64,000 bases of DNA from Kluyvera sp046569695 (GCF_046569695.1 NZ_JBKHUI010000004.1:62001-126000), one strand, 5' to 3'. Positions 17,900 to 27,473 are shown, counted from the first letter of the stretch. The notes: generated from the letters alone by a model not told the origin. Numbers and translations: made by a program.

Positions 17900-18901
17900 G
17901 TGATCGACCTACGCAGTGATACCGTAACCCGCCCGACGCGCGCCATGCTAGAAGAGATGATGGCCGCGCCGGTCGGCGATGATGTTTATGGCGACGACCC
18001 TACCGTCAACGCCCTCCAACAATACGCCGCCGAGCTGTCTGGTAAAGAGGCGGCGCTTTTCTTACCTACCGGTACCCAAGCCAACCTGGTGGCCCTGCTG
18101 AGCCACTGCGAGCGTGGCGAAGAGTATATTGTCGGCCAGGGCGCGCATAACTATCTGTATGAGGCCGGTGGTGCAGCGGTGCTGGGCAGCATTCAGCCGC
18201 AGCCGATTGATGCCGCCTCGGATGGCACCCTGCCGCTCGATAAAGTGGCGGCGAAAATCAAAGCCGACGATATCCACTTCGCGCGCACTAAGCTGCTGAG
18301 CATCGAAAACACCCACAACGGCAAAGTGCTGCCACAGGCGTACCTGAAAGACGCTTGGGAATTTACCCGTGAGCGCGGTCTGGCGCTGCACGTGGACGGC
18401 GCACGTATCTTCAACGCCCTGGTCAGCTATGGCTGCGAGCTTAAAGAGATTACCCAGTACTGCGACTCTTTCACCATCTGCCTCTCTAAAGGCCTCGGCA
18501 CACCGATTGGTTCGCTGCTGGTCGGCAGTCACGACTACATCAAGCGCGCAAATCGCTGGCGCAAAATGACCGGCGGCGGCATGCGCCAGGCGGGCATTCT
18601 GGCAGCAGCCGGGCTGTATGCGCTGAAAAACAACGTCGCTCGCCTGCAGGATGACCACGACAACGCCGCATGGCTTGCCGAACAGCTCCGTGAGATTGGC
18701 GCGGATGTGATGCGCCACGATACCAATATGCTGTTTGTGCGCGTCGGTGACGCTCACGCAGCCGCGCTGGGTGAGTTTATGAAGGAACGCGGCGTATTGA
18801 TTAACGCCTCACCTATCGTGCGCCTGGTGATGCATCTGGACGTCAACCGTCAGCAGCTCACGGAAGTGGTTGCCCACTGGAAAGCCTTTTTAGCCCGCTA
18901 A
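17900..18901 (+). CDS. ltaE: LtaE, low-specificity L-threonine aldolase
   Basis: A 333-residue PLP enzyme of fold type I with a GTG start (MIDLRSDTVTRP in E. coli). It splits L-threonine and L-allo-threonine to glycine and acetaldehyde. The PLP-binding lysine lies in CLSKGLGTP, and the cofactor Asp in LHVDGARIFNA. AAAAGGAAATGCC precedes the GTG. It lies 37 bp after poxB and 10 bp before ybjT. Confidence 0.96.
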   Translation: MIDLRSDTVTRPTRAMLEEMMAAPVGDDVYGDDPTVNALQQYAAELSGKEAALFLPTGTQANLVALLSHCERGEEYIVGQGAHNYLYEAGGAAVLGSIQPQPIDAASDGTLPLDKVAAKIKADDIHFARTKLLSIENTHNGKVLPQAYLKDAWEFTRERGLALHVDGARIFNALVSYGCELKEITQYCDSFTICLSKGLGTPIGSLLVGSHDYIKRANRWRKMTGGGMRQAGILAAAGLYALKNNVARLQDDHDNAAWLAEQLREIGADVMRHDTNMLFVRVGDAHAAALGEFMKERGVLINASPIVRLVMHLDVNRQQLTEVVAHWKAFLAR

Positions 18902-18911
18902 GGAGCACGAC

Positions 18912-20354
18912 GTGTCACGTACTATTCTGGTTTTTGGTGCCAGCGGCTATATCGGCCAGCACCTGGTGTCTGAATTAAGCCAGCGCGGATATACCGTGCG
19001 GGCAGTGGCACGTCGCATTGAGCGGCTGCAAAAATTACAGCTTGCTGGCGTGACCTGTTACTCGGTCGATCTGGAAAAAACCACCGATATTGCCCGGCTC
19101 CTCAATGGGGTAGATACCGTCTACTATCTGGTGCACGGTATGGGCGAGAGCAAAGATTTTATTAAGCACGAACGCCGGGTGGCGGAAAACGTACGCGACG
19201 CGCTGCTGATTACCCCGGTTAAACAGCTGATCTTCTTAAGCTCCCTCCAGGCACCAGAGCACGAACAGTCGCCGCATCTGCGCGCCCGTCAGCTCACCGC
19301 CGATATATTGCGCAGCGCAGGGGTACCGGTGAGCGAACTACGTGCCGGAATCATCGTTGGTGCAGGTTCAGCCGCTTTTGAGGTGATGCGCGACATGGTG
19401 TACAACCTGCCGGTACTTACCCCCCCGCGCTGGGTACGTTCGCGCACCACGCCCATCGCGCTGGAAAACCTGCTGGTCTACCTGGTCGAACTCTTAAACC
19501 ATCCTTCACCGGAGCACCGCGTGTTCGAAGCGGCGGGCCCGGAGGAGTTGACCTATCAGCAGCAGTTTGAACATTTTATGGCGGTCAGCGGCCGCCATCG
19601 CCCGCTTATCCCGATCCCCCTGCCCACCAGCTGGATCTCGGTGTGGTTCTTAAACGTGATTACCTCCGTGCCGCCGACGATCGCCAAAGCGCTGATCCAG
19701 GGACTAAAGCACGATCTGCTAGCGGACGATCGCACGCTGCGAGCGCTGATCCCGCAGCAGTTGATCCCCTTTGACGAAGCAGTGCGCCGCACGCTGGAAG
19801 AGGAGAAAAAACTCGCCAACTCCAGCGACTGGGGTTACGACGCGCAGGCCTTTGCCCGCTGGCGCCCTGAGTACGGTTTTTTTGCCAAGCAAGCCGGCTT
19901 TACCGTACAGACTTCCGCGAGCCTCTCCGCCCTGTGGCAGGTAGTCAATCGTCTGGGTGGTAAAGAGGGCTATTTCTTTGGAAACGTGCTGTGGAAAACG
20001 CGTGCGGCGATGGATCTGCTGGTCGGCCATCGTCTCGCCAAAGGTCGTCCGCAGCAAGAAATGCTACAGGTAGGTGATACCGTCGACAGCTGGAAGGTAA
20101 TTATCGTGGAGCCGGAAAAAGCACTAACCTTACTGTTTGGTATGAAAGCGCCGGGCCTTGGTCGCCTGAGCTTTACCATGGTCGATAAAGGCACGCACCG
20201 GGAATTAGACGTTCGCGCCTGGTGGCATCCTCACGGTATGCCAGGATTACTGTACTGGCTGTTGATGATCCCGGCACATCTGTTCATCTTCCGGGGAATG
20301 GCGCGGCGTATCACCCGTCTGGCAGAAGAAGCGACAGGAAAAAGTGCGCAATAA
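18912..20354 (+). CDS. ybjT: YbjT, NAD(P)-binding epimerase-like protein with DUF2867
   Basis: A 480-residue protein with an N-terminal extended-SDR Rossmann domain (VFGASGYIGQHL, residues ~7-18) and a C-terminal DUF2867 domain (from about residue 330) ending in a hydrophobic segment near 448-465. The substrate is unknown. It starts with GTG after AAGGAGC and follows ltaE by 10 bp, so it is very likely co-transcribed. Confidence 0.93.
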   Translation: MSRTILVFGASGYIGQHLVSELSQRGYTVRAVARRIERLQKLQLAGVTCYSVDLEKTTDIARLLNGVDTVYYLVHGMGESKDFIKHERRVAENVRDALLITPVKQLIFLSSLQAPEHEQSPHLRARQLTADILRSAGVPVSELRAGIIVGAGSAAFEVMRDMVYNLPVLTPPRWVRSRTTPIALENLLVYLVELLNHPSPEHRVFEAAGPEELTYQQQFEHFMAVSGRHRPLIPIPLPTSWISVWFLNVITSVPPTIAKALIQGLKHDLLADDRTLRALIPQQLIPFDEAVRRTLEEEKKLANSSDWGYDAQAFARWRPEYGFFAKQAGFTVQTSASLSALWQVVNRLGGKEGYFFGNVLWKTRAAMDLLVGHRLAKGRPQQEMLQVGDTVDSWKVIIVEPEKALTLLFGMKAPGLGRLSFTMVDKGTHRELDVRAWWHPHGMPGLLYWLLMIPAHLFIFRGMARRITRLAEEATGKSAQ

Positions 20355-20441
20355 CCCTTTTTCGTCTTAGTTTCCCATTGCATACGAGTGAAATAAACGG
20401 AAGAATGCGCACGAAAAACTTTTTTAACACTGTGGATGATT

Positions 20442-21455
20442 ATGAAGGTACTGGTCACCGGCGCCACCAGCGGGTTAGGCAGAAACGCGGTTGAATATCT
20501 GCGTAGCAGAGGCATCAGCGTCAGAGCGAGCGGTCGCAACGAAGCGATGGGCAAGCTGCTGGAAAAAATGGGCGCGGAGTTCGTCCATGCTGACCTGACC
20601 GAGCTGGTTTCCTCCCAGGCCAAAGTGATGCTGGCCGGCGTCGATACGCTGTGGCACTGTTCCAGCTTTACCTCGCCGTGGGGCACCCAAGCGGCCTTCG
20701 ACTTAGCCAACGTTCGTGCCACTCGCCGCTTAGGCGAATGGGCCGTGGCGTGGGGCGTACGCAACTTCATCCACATCTCTTCGCCGTCGCTGTATTTTGA
20801 TTACCATCATCACCGCGACATCACCGAAGATTTCCGCCCACACCGTTTTGCCAACGAGTTTGCCCGCAGCAAAGCGGCCAGCGAAGAGGTGATTCAGCTG
20901 CTGGCGCAGGCCAACCCGAATACCCGCTTCACGATTCTGCGTCCGCAGAGCGTTTTCGGGCCGCACGATAAAGTCTTTATTCCGCGCCTGGCGCAGATGA
21001 TGCACCATTACGGCAGCGTACTGTTGCCGCGTGGCGGTCATGCAATGGTCGATATGACCTACTACGAAAATGCGGTCCACGCGATGTGGCTTGCCAGCCA
21101 GCCGCGCTGTGACAACCTGCCTTCCGGCCGCGCTTACAACATCACCAACGGCGAGCCGCGCACCCTACGCAGCATCGTAGAGCGTTTGATTGACGAGCTG
21201 GATATTCCCTGCCGGATTCGTTCGGTGCCTTATCCAATGCTGGACATGATCGCCCGCAGCATGGAGCGCTTTGGTGATAAAAAAGCGAAAGAGCCTTCGC
21301 TGACACACTACGGTGTCTCAAAGCTGAACTTCGATTTTACGCTGGATATCAGCCGCGCCCGCGAAGAGCTGGGCTATGAGCCCATCGTCTCGCTCGACGA
21401 CGGTATTATCCGTACCGCCGCCTGGTTGGAAGATCACGGTAAGCTGCCCCGCTAG
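20442..21455 (+). CDS. ybjS: YbjS, NAD(P)-dependent epimerase/dehydratase family
   Basis: A 337-residue extended-SDR protein with the Rossmann motif VTGATSGLGR at the start. Its length and sequence match E. coli YbjS. Sequence relatives include 3-beta-hydroxysteroid dehydrogenase-like and sugar-epimerase-like enzymes; the real substrate is unknown. I chose the ATG at 20442 (MKVLVTGAT) over one two codons upstream. It may continue the poxB-ltaE-ybjT transcript after an 87-bp gap. Confidence 0.92.
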   Translation: MKVLVTGATSGLGRNAVEYLRSRGISVRASGRNEAMGKLLEKMGAEFVHADLTELVSSQAKVMLAGVDTLWHCSSFTSPWGTQAAFDLANVRATRRLGEWAVAWGVRNFIHISSPSLYFDYHHHRDITEDFRPHRFANEFARSKAASEEVIQLLAQANPNTRFTILRPQSVFGPHDKVFIPRLAQMMHHYGSVLLPRGGHAMVDMTYYENAVHAMWLASQPRCDNLPSGRAYNITNGEPRTLRSIVERLIDELDIPCRIRSVPYPMLDMIARSMERFGDKKAKEPSLTHYGVSKLNFDFTLDISRAREELGYEPIVSLDDGIIRTAAWLEDHGKLPR

Positions 21456-21458
21456 GGC

Positions 21459-22295
21459 TTAACCCTGGCCGTATTTCTCCAACAACGCCTCGACAATCGC
21501 CAGACTTTCCGCATCGGCAACGCCATCATAGCGTGTCGGGCGGAAGTGCATCTGGAAAGCAGCAATGACCCTGATTTGCTGCATTCTGGTCATCCCTGGC
21601 CTCACCTCGTAGCCATATCGCCCCAGCAGATCGAGCAGATTATTGGTCGCTACCGGCGCGTTAGGTGCACGTCCGTTCAGGTAGAACGCCACCCGATTTT
21701 CATCCGGCCATGCGCCAATCCCTTGCTGTGCCAGCGACTTCCATGGGAACAGCGGCCCTGGATCGTCTTTACGCTGCGGTGCTATGTCCGAATGGGCAAC
21801 CACGTTTTGCGGCTCAATGTTGTAGCGCTTGATGATATCTTTCGCCAGCGGGACCAGCGCCTGAATCTGTGCCGGTTCAAACGGCGTAAAGAACTTCGCG
21901 CCGTCGGCTTTCTGCCAGCCGCGGTTCTCCAGTTCAATACCGATAGAGGTATCGTTGATGCGCGTTGCACCGCGCCAGAAGCTGATTCCCGCATGCCAGG
22001 CGAGCTTCGACTCCGGCACCAGCTGCCAGATTTTCGGCTTGCCGTGCAGCAGCGGCGGTACCGCTGGAATGAGATAATGCACGCTCACCTGCTGGCCAAC
22101 TAACGTCGCCAGAGAGACGTCAAAATCATCCGCCGTATAGTGAATCACCAGTTCTTTAACGCGCGGATACGCCTGCGGCGATGCCTGGCTGGTATCCAGC
22201 ACATAATCCTGCTTTTCAACGACGGCCTTTTTATCTTCCCCGGCACACCCCGCCAGCACCATCGCCAGCATCACCACGGTGAGTAAACGTTTCAT
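21459..22295 (-). CDS. amiD: AmiD, outer-membrane lipoprotein N-acetylmuramoyl-L-alanine amidase
   Basis: A 278-residue lipoprotein with a lipobox VLAGC (C17). No Asp follows the cysteine, so sorting to the outer membrane is expected. The amidase_2 domain has the zinc ligand motif VIHYTADDF and later AHSDIAPQRKDDPG. A C-terminal peptidoglycan-binding domain follows from about residue 200. It cleaves MurNAc-peptide bonds, including anhydro-muropeptides. It overlaps ybjQ by 4 bp, as in E. coli. Confidence 0.96.
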   Translation of the reverse strand: MKRLLTVVMLAMVLAGCAGEDKKAVVEKQDYVLDTSQASPQAYPRVKELVIHYTADDFDVSLATLVGQQVSVHYLIPAVPPLLHGKPKIWQLVPESKLAWHAGISFWRGATRINDTSIGIELENRGWQKADGAKFFTPFEPAQIQALVPLAKDIIKRYNIEPQNVVAHSDIAPQRKDDPGPLFPWKSLAQQGIGAWPDENRVAFYLNGRAPNAPVATNNLLDLLGRYGYEVRPGMTRMQQIRVIAAFQMHFRPTRYDGVADAESLAIVEALLEKYGQG

Positions 22296-22615
22296 CGGCG
22301 CGTTTTGACCGCCGTACCGCTCACGCTGACCATTAGCATACTGCTGTCTTTGCCCACGGTTTCATAATCAATATCAATCCCGACAACCGCATCAGCGCCC
22401 AGCGCTTTGGCCTGCTCGCCCAACTCCTTAAAAGCAATTTCACGCGCCTTGCGCAGCTCTTTTTCGTAAGCGCCGGAGCGGCCGCCAACGATGTCACGAA
22501 TGCCGGCAAAAAAATCGCGGAAAATATTGGCCCCGAGAATCGCCTCTCCCGTTACCACGCCGCAGTATTCAGTAATGGGTTGCCCTTCGAGGGTGGGGGT
22601 CGTAGAAAATTGCAT
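22292..22615 (-). CDS. ybjQ: YbjQ, UPF0145 heavy-metal-binding-domain-like protein
   Basis: A 107-residue UPF0145 protein with the family core GEAILGANIFRDFFAGIRDIVGGRSGAYE split over conserved short blocks, and ALGADAVVGIDIDYE. Members form ring-like oligomers in known structures, but the role is unknown. It is the first gene of a two-gene operon with amiD, joined by a 4-bp overlap. Confidence 0.94.
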   Translation of the reverse strand: MQFSTTPTLEGQPITEYCGVVTGEAILGANIFRDFFAGIRDIVGGRSGAYEKELRKAREIAFKELGEQAKALGADAVVGIDIDYETVGKDSSMLMVSVSGTAVKTRR

Positions 22616-22715
22616 GGACTACTCCTTCGTTAACGTTCAATGCCTTAGCTCTCTGCGCTAAACGCATTATCGGACCGATACGCTATGCTTGAAAAGGGAT
22701 TACTTCATTATTGTA

Positions 22716-22775
22716 TATACCCTAAATAATTCGAGTGCAGCCAACGCGCATGCAACTTGAAGTATGACGGGTATA
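22716..22775. repeat. Internally deleted ERIC (IRU) element
   Basis: A 60-bp relic with perfect ERIC ends TATACCC and GGGTATA. The right half (GCAGCCAACGC, GCATGCAACTTGAAGTATGA) is typical ERIC, but the conserved centre of the 127-bp element is missing. It lies between ybjQ and ybjP. Confidence 0.8.
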
Positions 22776-22843
22776 CATAAATCGCGCCCGCTGCATGGCG
22801 GCATATGGGCGATGAATGTTGAGACAGCTAACAAGGAATCACT

Positions 22844-23359
22844 ATGCGTTACACCAACCTTGCACTTCTTCTTCCTGCAGCACTCCTGCTGAGCGCTTGT
22901 ACCACCGTAACGCCGGCCTATAAAGATACCGGAACCCGCGTGGGACAGTGCGTAGAGGGCGGCCCGGACGCCGTGGCGCAGAAGTTTTACGACGCACAAA
23001 AACAGCAACGCAGTACCGACTTTACCGCCCTTCGCCCTTACCTGAGCGACGGTCTGGCAAAACTCCTGAGCGACAGCAGCCAGGACCCAGACAAACGTTC
23101 ACTGCTGCAATCTAACCTGTTCTCCAGCAGCGCAGGCGCGCCTGACAGCGCCGATGTTGCCAGCGCTTCCACCATCCCGAATACCGATGCCCGCAACATT
23201 CCGCTGCGTGTGGATTTAAAACAGGGAACCCAGAGCTGGAAAGATGAAGTTCTGATGATTCGTGAGGGTAACTGCTGGGCCGTGGATGACGTGCGCTATC
23301 TCGGCAACAACACCCATGCTCCGGCGGGCACATTACGCCAATCTCTTGAGAAACGTTAA
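22844..23359 (+). CDS. ybjP: YbjP, lipoprotein
   Basis: A 171-residue lipoprotein with signal peptide and lipobox LLSAC (C19). It matches E. coli YbjP in length and position. The mature part contains a DUF3828-like domain (RVGQCVEGGPDAVAQKFYDAQ). Function unknown; it probably faces the periplasm from the outer membrane. A hairpin terminator follows. Confidence 0.92.
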   Translation: MRYTNLALLLPAALLLSACTTVTPAYKDTGTRVGQCVEGGPDAVAQKFYDAQKQQRSTDFTALRPYLSDGLAKLLSDSSQDPDKRSLLQSNLFSSSAGAPDSADVASASTIPNTDARNIPLRVDLKQGTQSWKDEVLMIREGNCWAVDDVRYLGNNTHAPAGTLRQSLEKR

Positions 23360-23400
23360 TAAATTGTAACGTAATTCTGCCAAACGCCTTATTCCGGCAA

Positions 23401-23435
23401 AATGTCTGGCATTCCTTCTGGAATGCCGACATTTA
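23401..23435 (+). terminator. Hairpin terminator after ybjP
   Basis: ATGTCTGGCATTCC, loop TTCT, GGAATGCCGACAT: a long near-perfect stem, followed by TTTAT. It separates ybjP from the artP promoter. Confidence 0.75.
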
Positions 23436-23516
23436 TACCCCGCGCCCACCCCGACCGTTATTTTGTGCTAACTTTAAAAGAAAAGTTGGTTTATATTTAA
23501 GTTTTAACGCACAAAT

Positions 23517-23534
23517 ATTGCATAACTATTCTGT
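23517..23534 (+). promoter_or_regulatory. ARG box (ArgR site) upstream of artP
   Basis: ATTGCATAACTATTCTGT matches the 18-bp ArgR box (wnTGAATwwwwATTCAnw) at most fixed positions. It lies about 135 bp before artP, and ArgR represses the art operon in E. coli. A partner box is not clear. Confidence 0.65.
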
Positions 23535-23670
23535 CAAAGGTACTATTTGCGGCCTCAATTGCTGATAATTCTCTATGGGCTGATACCTTCAGCGGAGAAA
23601 TCCAAAAACGACAGCAGAGCATGCACCTGGCCTTTCCAGGGCGAGAACAACACATTCGTGACGGGTATCA

Positions 23671-24399
23671 ATGAGCATTAAATTAGACGGCATTAACTGC
23701 TTTTATGGCGCGCATCAGGCGCTGTTCGACATCACGCTGCAATGCCCTGAGGGCGAAACGCTGGTACTGCTTGGCCCAAGTGGCGCTGGTAAAAGCTCAC
23801 TCCTGCGCGTGCTGAATCTGCTGGAAATGCCGAAATCAGGCACTCTGGCGATTGCGGGTAACCATTTCGATTTTGCTAAGACCCCGTCAGACAAAGCGAT
23901 TCGCGAACTGCGTCAAAACGTCGGCATGGTCTTCCAGCAGTACAATCTCTGGCCCCATCTGACGGTAGTACAAAACCTGATTGAAGCACCGTGCCGCGTG
24001 CTGGGCTTAAGCAAAGAGCAGGCCATGGCGCGTGCGGAAAAACTGCTGGAACGTTTACGCCTCAAGCCGTTTAGCGATCGCTATCCACTGCACCTTTCCG
24101 GTGGCCAGCAGCAGCGCGTGGCGATTGCCCGTGCGCTGATGATGGAGCCGCAGGTTCTGCTGTTTGATGAACCGACCGCCGCGCTTGACCCGGAAATCAC
24201 CGCCCAGATCGTCAGCATTATTCACGAACTGGCTGAAACCAACATTACCCAGGTTATCGTCACCCACGAAGTGGAAGTGGCGCGTAAAACGGCCAGCCGT
24301 GTGGTGTACATGGAAAACGGTTATATCGTCGAACAAGGCGATGCAAGCTGCTTTAACAGCCCACAGACTGATGAATTTAGAAGTTATCTTTCTCACTGA
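23671..24399 (+). CDS. artP: ArtP, arginine ABC transporter ATPase
   Basis: A 242-residue ABC ATPase with Walker A GPSGAGKSS, signature LSGGQQQR, Walker B VLLFDEPTAALDPE and switch His in VTHEVEVA. It drives uptake of L-arginine by the ArtQM permease. It is first in the artPIQM operon, and the 11-bp gap to artI indicates co-transcription. Confidence 0.97.
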   Translation: MSIKLDGINCFYGAHQALFDITLQCPEGETLVLLGPSGAGKSSLLRVLNLLEMPKSGTLAIAGNHFDFAKTPSDKAIRELRQNVGMVFQQYNLWPHLTVVQNLIEAPCRVLGLSKEQAMARAEKLLERLRLKPFSDRYPLHLSGGQQQRVAIARALMMEPQVLLFDEPTAALDPEITAQIVSIIHELAETNITQVIVTHEVEVARKTASRVVYMENGYIVEQGDASCFNSPQTDEFRSYLSH

Positions 24400-24416
24400 G
24401 ATTCAGGACAATGACG

Positions 24417-25148
24417 ATGAAAAAAGTACTGATTGCCGCGCTGCTTGCTAGCGTCAGCCTCTCCGCTGCCGCCGCTCAAACCATTCGTTTCGCGACCGAA
24501 GCTTCTTACCCTCCGTTTGAATCCATGGATGCCAACAATAAGATCGTCGGCTTCGACGTGGATCTGGCGAACGCCCTGTGTAAAGAGATCGATGCGACCT
24601 GTACCTTCAGCAACCAGTCTTTCGATAGCCTGATCCCTAGCCTGAAATTCCGCCGTATTGACGCGGTGATGGCCGGTATGGATATCACTCCAGAACGTGA
24701 AAAACAGGTGCTGTTCACCACCCCGTACTACGATAACTCCGCCCTGTTTATCGGCGTGAAAGGCAAGTTCACCGGCGTTGACCAGCTGAAAGGCAAAAAA
24801 GTGGGCGTGCAGAACGGCACCACGCACCAGAAATTCATCATGGATAAACACCCGGAAATCACCACCGTTCCTTACGATAGCTACCAGAACGCTAAGCTGG
24901 ATCTGCAGAATGGCCGTATTGATGCGGTCTTCGGTGATACCGCCGTGGTTACCGAATGGCTGAAAGCCAACGATAAGCTGGCGGCAGTCGGCGATAAAGT
25001 GACCGATAAAGACTACTTCGGCACCGGCCTGGGTATTGCAGTCCGTCAGGGCAACACCGAGCTGCAGCAGAAATTCAACGCTGCGCTGGAAAAAGTGAAG
25101 AAAGACGGTACCTACCAAACCATCTACGCTAAATGGTTCCAGAAGTAA
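24417..25148 (+). CDS. artI: ArtI, periplasmic arginine/amino-acid-binding protein
   Basis: A 243-residue polar-amino-acid-binding protein with a cleavable signal peptide (MKKVLIAALLASVSLSAAAA). The SBP_bac_3 signature GFDVDLANALC is present. The ATG at 24417 is preferred over one two codons earlier because it begins the signal peptide as in E. coli. The nearby artJ encodes a paralogue with the same length. Confidence 0.95.
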   Translation: MKKVLIAALLASVSLSAAAAQTIRFATEASYPPFESMDANNKIVGFDVDLANALCKEIDATCTFSNQSFDSLIPSLKFRRIDAVMAGMDITPEREKQVLFTTPYYDNSALFIGVKGKFTGVDQLKGKKVGVQNGTTHQKFIMDKHPEITTVPYDSYQNAKLDLQNGRIDAVFGDTAVVTEWLKANDKLAAVGDKVTDKDYFGTGLGIAVRQGNTELQQKFNAALEKVKKDGTYQTIYAKWFQK

Positions 25149-25154
25149 GACTTG

Positions 25155-25871
25155 ATGAACGAAATGTTTCCTTTAGCAAGCGCCGCCGGCATGACCGTCG
25201 GCCTTGCCGTTTGTGCACTGATAATCGGCCTCGCGCTGGCGATGTTCTTTGCGGTATGGGAGTCAGTTAAATGGCGCCCTATCGCATGGCTCGGCTCCGC
25301 GCTGGTGACCGTGCTGCGCGGCCTGCCGGAAATCCTGGTAGTGCTGTTTATCTACTTCGGCTCTTCGCAGCTGCTGCTGACGCTGTCCGACGGTTTTAAC
25401 ATCAACCTCGGCTTCGTACAGATTCCGGTACAGATGCAGATCGAAAACTTCGACGTCAGCCCGTTCCTGTGCGGCGTGATTGCCCTCTCCCTGCTCTACT
25501 CGGCTTACGCTTCGCAGACCCTACGCGGCGCGTTAAAAGCGGTACCAGCGGGTCAGTGGGAATCCGGCCAGGCACTGGGGATGTCGAAAAGCGCTATCTT
25601 CTTCCGACTGGTCATGCCGCAGATGTGGCGTCACGCGCTGCCGGGTCTTGGCAACCAGTGGCTGGTGCTGCTGAAAGACACCGCGCTGGTGTCGCTGATT
25701 AGCGTGAACGATCTGATGCTGCAAACCAAGAGCATTGCCACCCGCACTCAGGAGCCGTTTACCTGGTATATAGTGGCGGCAGCTATCTACTTAGTGATTA
25801 CCCTGCTCAGCCAGTACATTCTCAAACGCATTGACCTGCGTACCACTCGCTTTGAACGGAGACCAGGCTGA
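25155..25871 (+). CDS. artQ: ArtQ, arginine transporter permease
   Basis: A 238-residue inner-membrane permease with about five helices and the EAA loop (SGQALGMSKSAIFFRLVMPQ). It pairs with ArtM. The ATG at 25155 matches E. coli. Its TGA shares the A with the artM ATG, so translation is coupled. Confidence 0.96.
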   Translation: MNEMFPLASAAGMTVGLAVCALIIGLALAMFFAVWESVKWRPIAWLGSALVTVLRGLPEILVVLFIYFGSSQLLLTLSDGFNINLGFVQIPVQMQIENFDVSPFLCGVIALSLLYSAYASQTLRGALKAVPAGQWESGQALGMSKSAIFFRLVMPQMWRHALPGLGNQWLVLLKDTALVSLISVNDLMLQTKSIATRTQEPFTWYIVAAAIYLVITLLSQYILKRIDLRTTRFERRPG

Positions 25872-26539
25872 TGCTCGAGTATTTACCGGAACTGATGAAA
25901 GGGCTGCACACCAGCCTGACGCTGACCGTTGCCTCCATCGTAGTGGCGCTGGTGCTGGCGCTGATTTTCACCATCATCCTGACGCTGAAAACGCCGGTGC
26001 TGGTATGGCTGGTTCGCGGCTACATTACGCTGTTCACCGGTACGCCGCTGCTGGTGCAAATCTTTCTTATCTACTACGGCCCGGGGCAGTTCCCGACGCT
26101 GCAGAACTACCCGGTACTGTGGCACCTGCTCTCTGAGCCGTGGCTGTGCGCACTGATTGCGCTGTCGCTGAACAGTGCTGCCTACACCACCCAACTGTTC
26201 TTCGGGGCGATTCGCGCCATTCCGGAAGGCCAGTGGCAGTCCTGTAATGCGCTGGGGATGAGTAAGAAAGATACGCTGGCTATTTTGCTGCCGTATGCGT
26301 TTAAACGTGCGCTCTCATCCTACTCCAACGAAGTGGTGCTGGTATTCAAGAGTACGTCTCTCGCCTATACCATCACGCTGATGGAAGTGATGGGCCACGG
26401 TCAGTTGCTCTACGGGCGCACCTACGACGTGATGGTCTTCGGCGCTGCCGGGCTGGTTTATCTGGTCGTTAACGGCCTGCTAACGCTGATGATGCGTTTA
26501 ATCGAGCGCAAAGCGTTGGCCTTCGAGCACCGCGACTAG
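25871..26539 (+). CDS. artM: ArtM, arginine transporter permease
   Basis: A 222-residue permease, the second membrane subunit of the arginine ABC transporter. The EAA loop is CNALGMSKKDTLAILLPYA. It is the last gene of artPIQM and is followed by a terminator before artJ. Confidence 0.96.
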   Translation: MLEYLPELMKGLHTSLTLTVASIVVALVLALIFTIILTLKTPVLVWLVRGYITLFTGTPLLVQIFLIYYGPGQFPTLQNYPVLWHLLSEPWLCALIALSLNSAAYTTQLFFGAIRAIPEGQWQSCNALGMSKKDTLAILLPYAFKRALSSYSNEVVLVFKSTSLAYTITLMEVMGHGQLLYGRTYDVMVFGAAGLVYLVVNGLLTLMMRLIERKALAFEHRD

Positions 26540-26561
26540 TTTCTGCATAAACTGCGTTTGT

Positions 26562-26599
26562 AAAAAACGGATAAGCCATTGGCCTGTCCGTTTTTTTTT
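26562..26599 (+). terminator. Rho-independent terminator of artPIQM
   Basis: AAAACGGA...TCCGTTTT hairpin with an 18-base inner part and nine T residues after it. Confidence 0.85.
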
Positions 26600-26606
26600 G
26601 CAAACA

Positions 26607-26645
26607 ATAAAATATTTAATCAAATATATTGCATATAAATTCACA
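26607..26645 (+). promoter_or_regulatory. Tandem ARG boxes upstream of artJ
   Basis: A strong box, ATTGCATATAAATTCACA (26628-26645), is preceded by a weaker one (26607-26624) with the 3-bp spacing typical of paired ArgR sites. ArgR is known to repress artJ strongly in E. coli. Confidence 0.75.
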
Positions 26646-26714
26646 CAGTGGCATTGTAGCTCCATGCCACACGCAGGGCAGCACCCAATAAGCGAGACAG
26701 ACAGGAGCTCATCC

Positions 26715-27446
26715 ATGAAAAAATTAGTATTGGCCGCCTTACTTGCCACCGTCGCCGCAGGCGCCCAGGCCGCAGATAAAATCAGCTTTGGCGTTTCCGC
26801 CACCTACCCGCCGTTTGAATCCATGGATGCCAGCAACCAGATTGTCGGCTTTGATATCGATCTGGCTAACGCGCTCTGTAAGCAGATGCAGGCTGAGTGT
26901 ACGTTCACCAACCATGCGTTTGATAGTCTGATCCCGGCGCTGAAATTTAAGAAATACGACGCGGTCATTTCCGGTATGGACATCACCCCAGAGCGTAGCA
27001 AACAGGTTGCCTTCACTGACGCCTACTATGCTAACTCGGCGCTGGTCATTGCCAAAAAAGGCGAGTTCAAAACCTTTGACGATCTGAAAGGCAAACGTAT
27101 CGGGATGGAAAACGGAACCACCCACCAGAAATACCTGATGGATAAGCACCCGGAAGTGAAAACCGTGGCTTATGACAGCTATCAGAACGCGATTATCGAC
27201 TTGAAAAATGGCCGTATCGACGGCGTATTTGGCGATACCGCGGTCGTTAACGAGTGGCTGAAAACCAACCCGCAGTTAGGTGCAGCTACTGAGAAAGTGA
27301 CCGACCCGCAGTATTTCGGCATCGGTTTGGGGATTGCGGTACGTCCGGATAACAAAGCGCTGCTGGAGAAACTGAACGGCGCGCTGAAAGCGATTAAAGC
27401 TGACGGTACTTATCAGAAGATTAACGATAAGTGGTTTGCTGAGTAA
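26715..27446 (+). CDS. artJ: ArtJ, periplasmic L-arginine-binding protein
   Basis: A 243-residue binding protein with signal peptide MKKLVLAALLATVAAGAQA. It is a paralogue of ArtI; both share KPFGFD-type core blocks, here GFDIDLANALC. ArtJ is the high-affinity arginine receptor of ArtPQM. I set the start at 26715, after ACAGGAGCTC; the frame upstream is open but covers the promoter and ARG boxes. Confidence 0.96.
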   Translation: MKKLVLAALLATVAAGAQAADKISFGVSATYPPFESMDASNQIVGFDIDLANALCKQMQAECTFTNHAFDSLIPALKFKKYDAVISGMDITPERSKQVAFTDAYYANSALVIAKKGEFKTFDDLKGKRIGMENGTTHQKYLMDKHPEVKTVAYDSYQNAIIDLKNGRIDGVFGDTAVVNEWLKTNPQLGAATEKVTDPQYFGIGLGIAVRPDNKALLEKLNGALKAIKADGTYQKINDKWFAE

Positions 27447-27473
27447 TCAGCCGTTATCGAGCGACAGAAAGAC

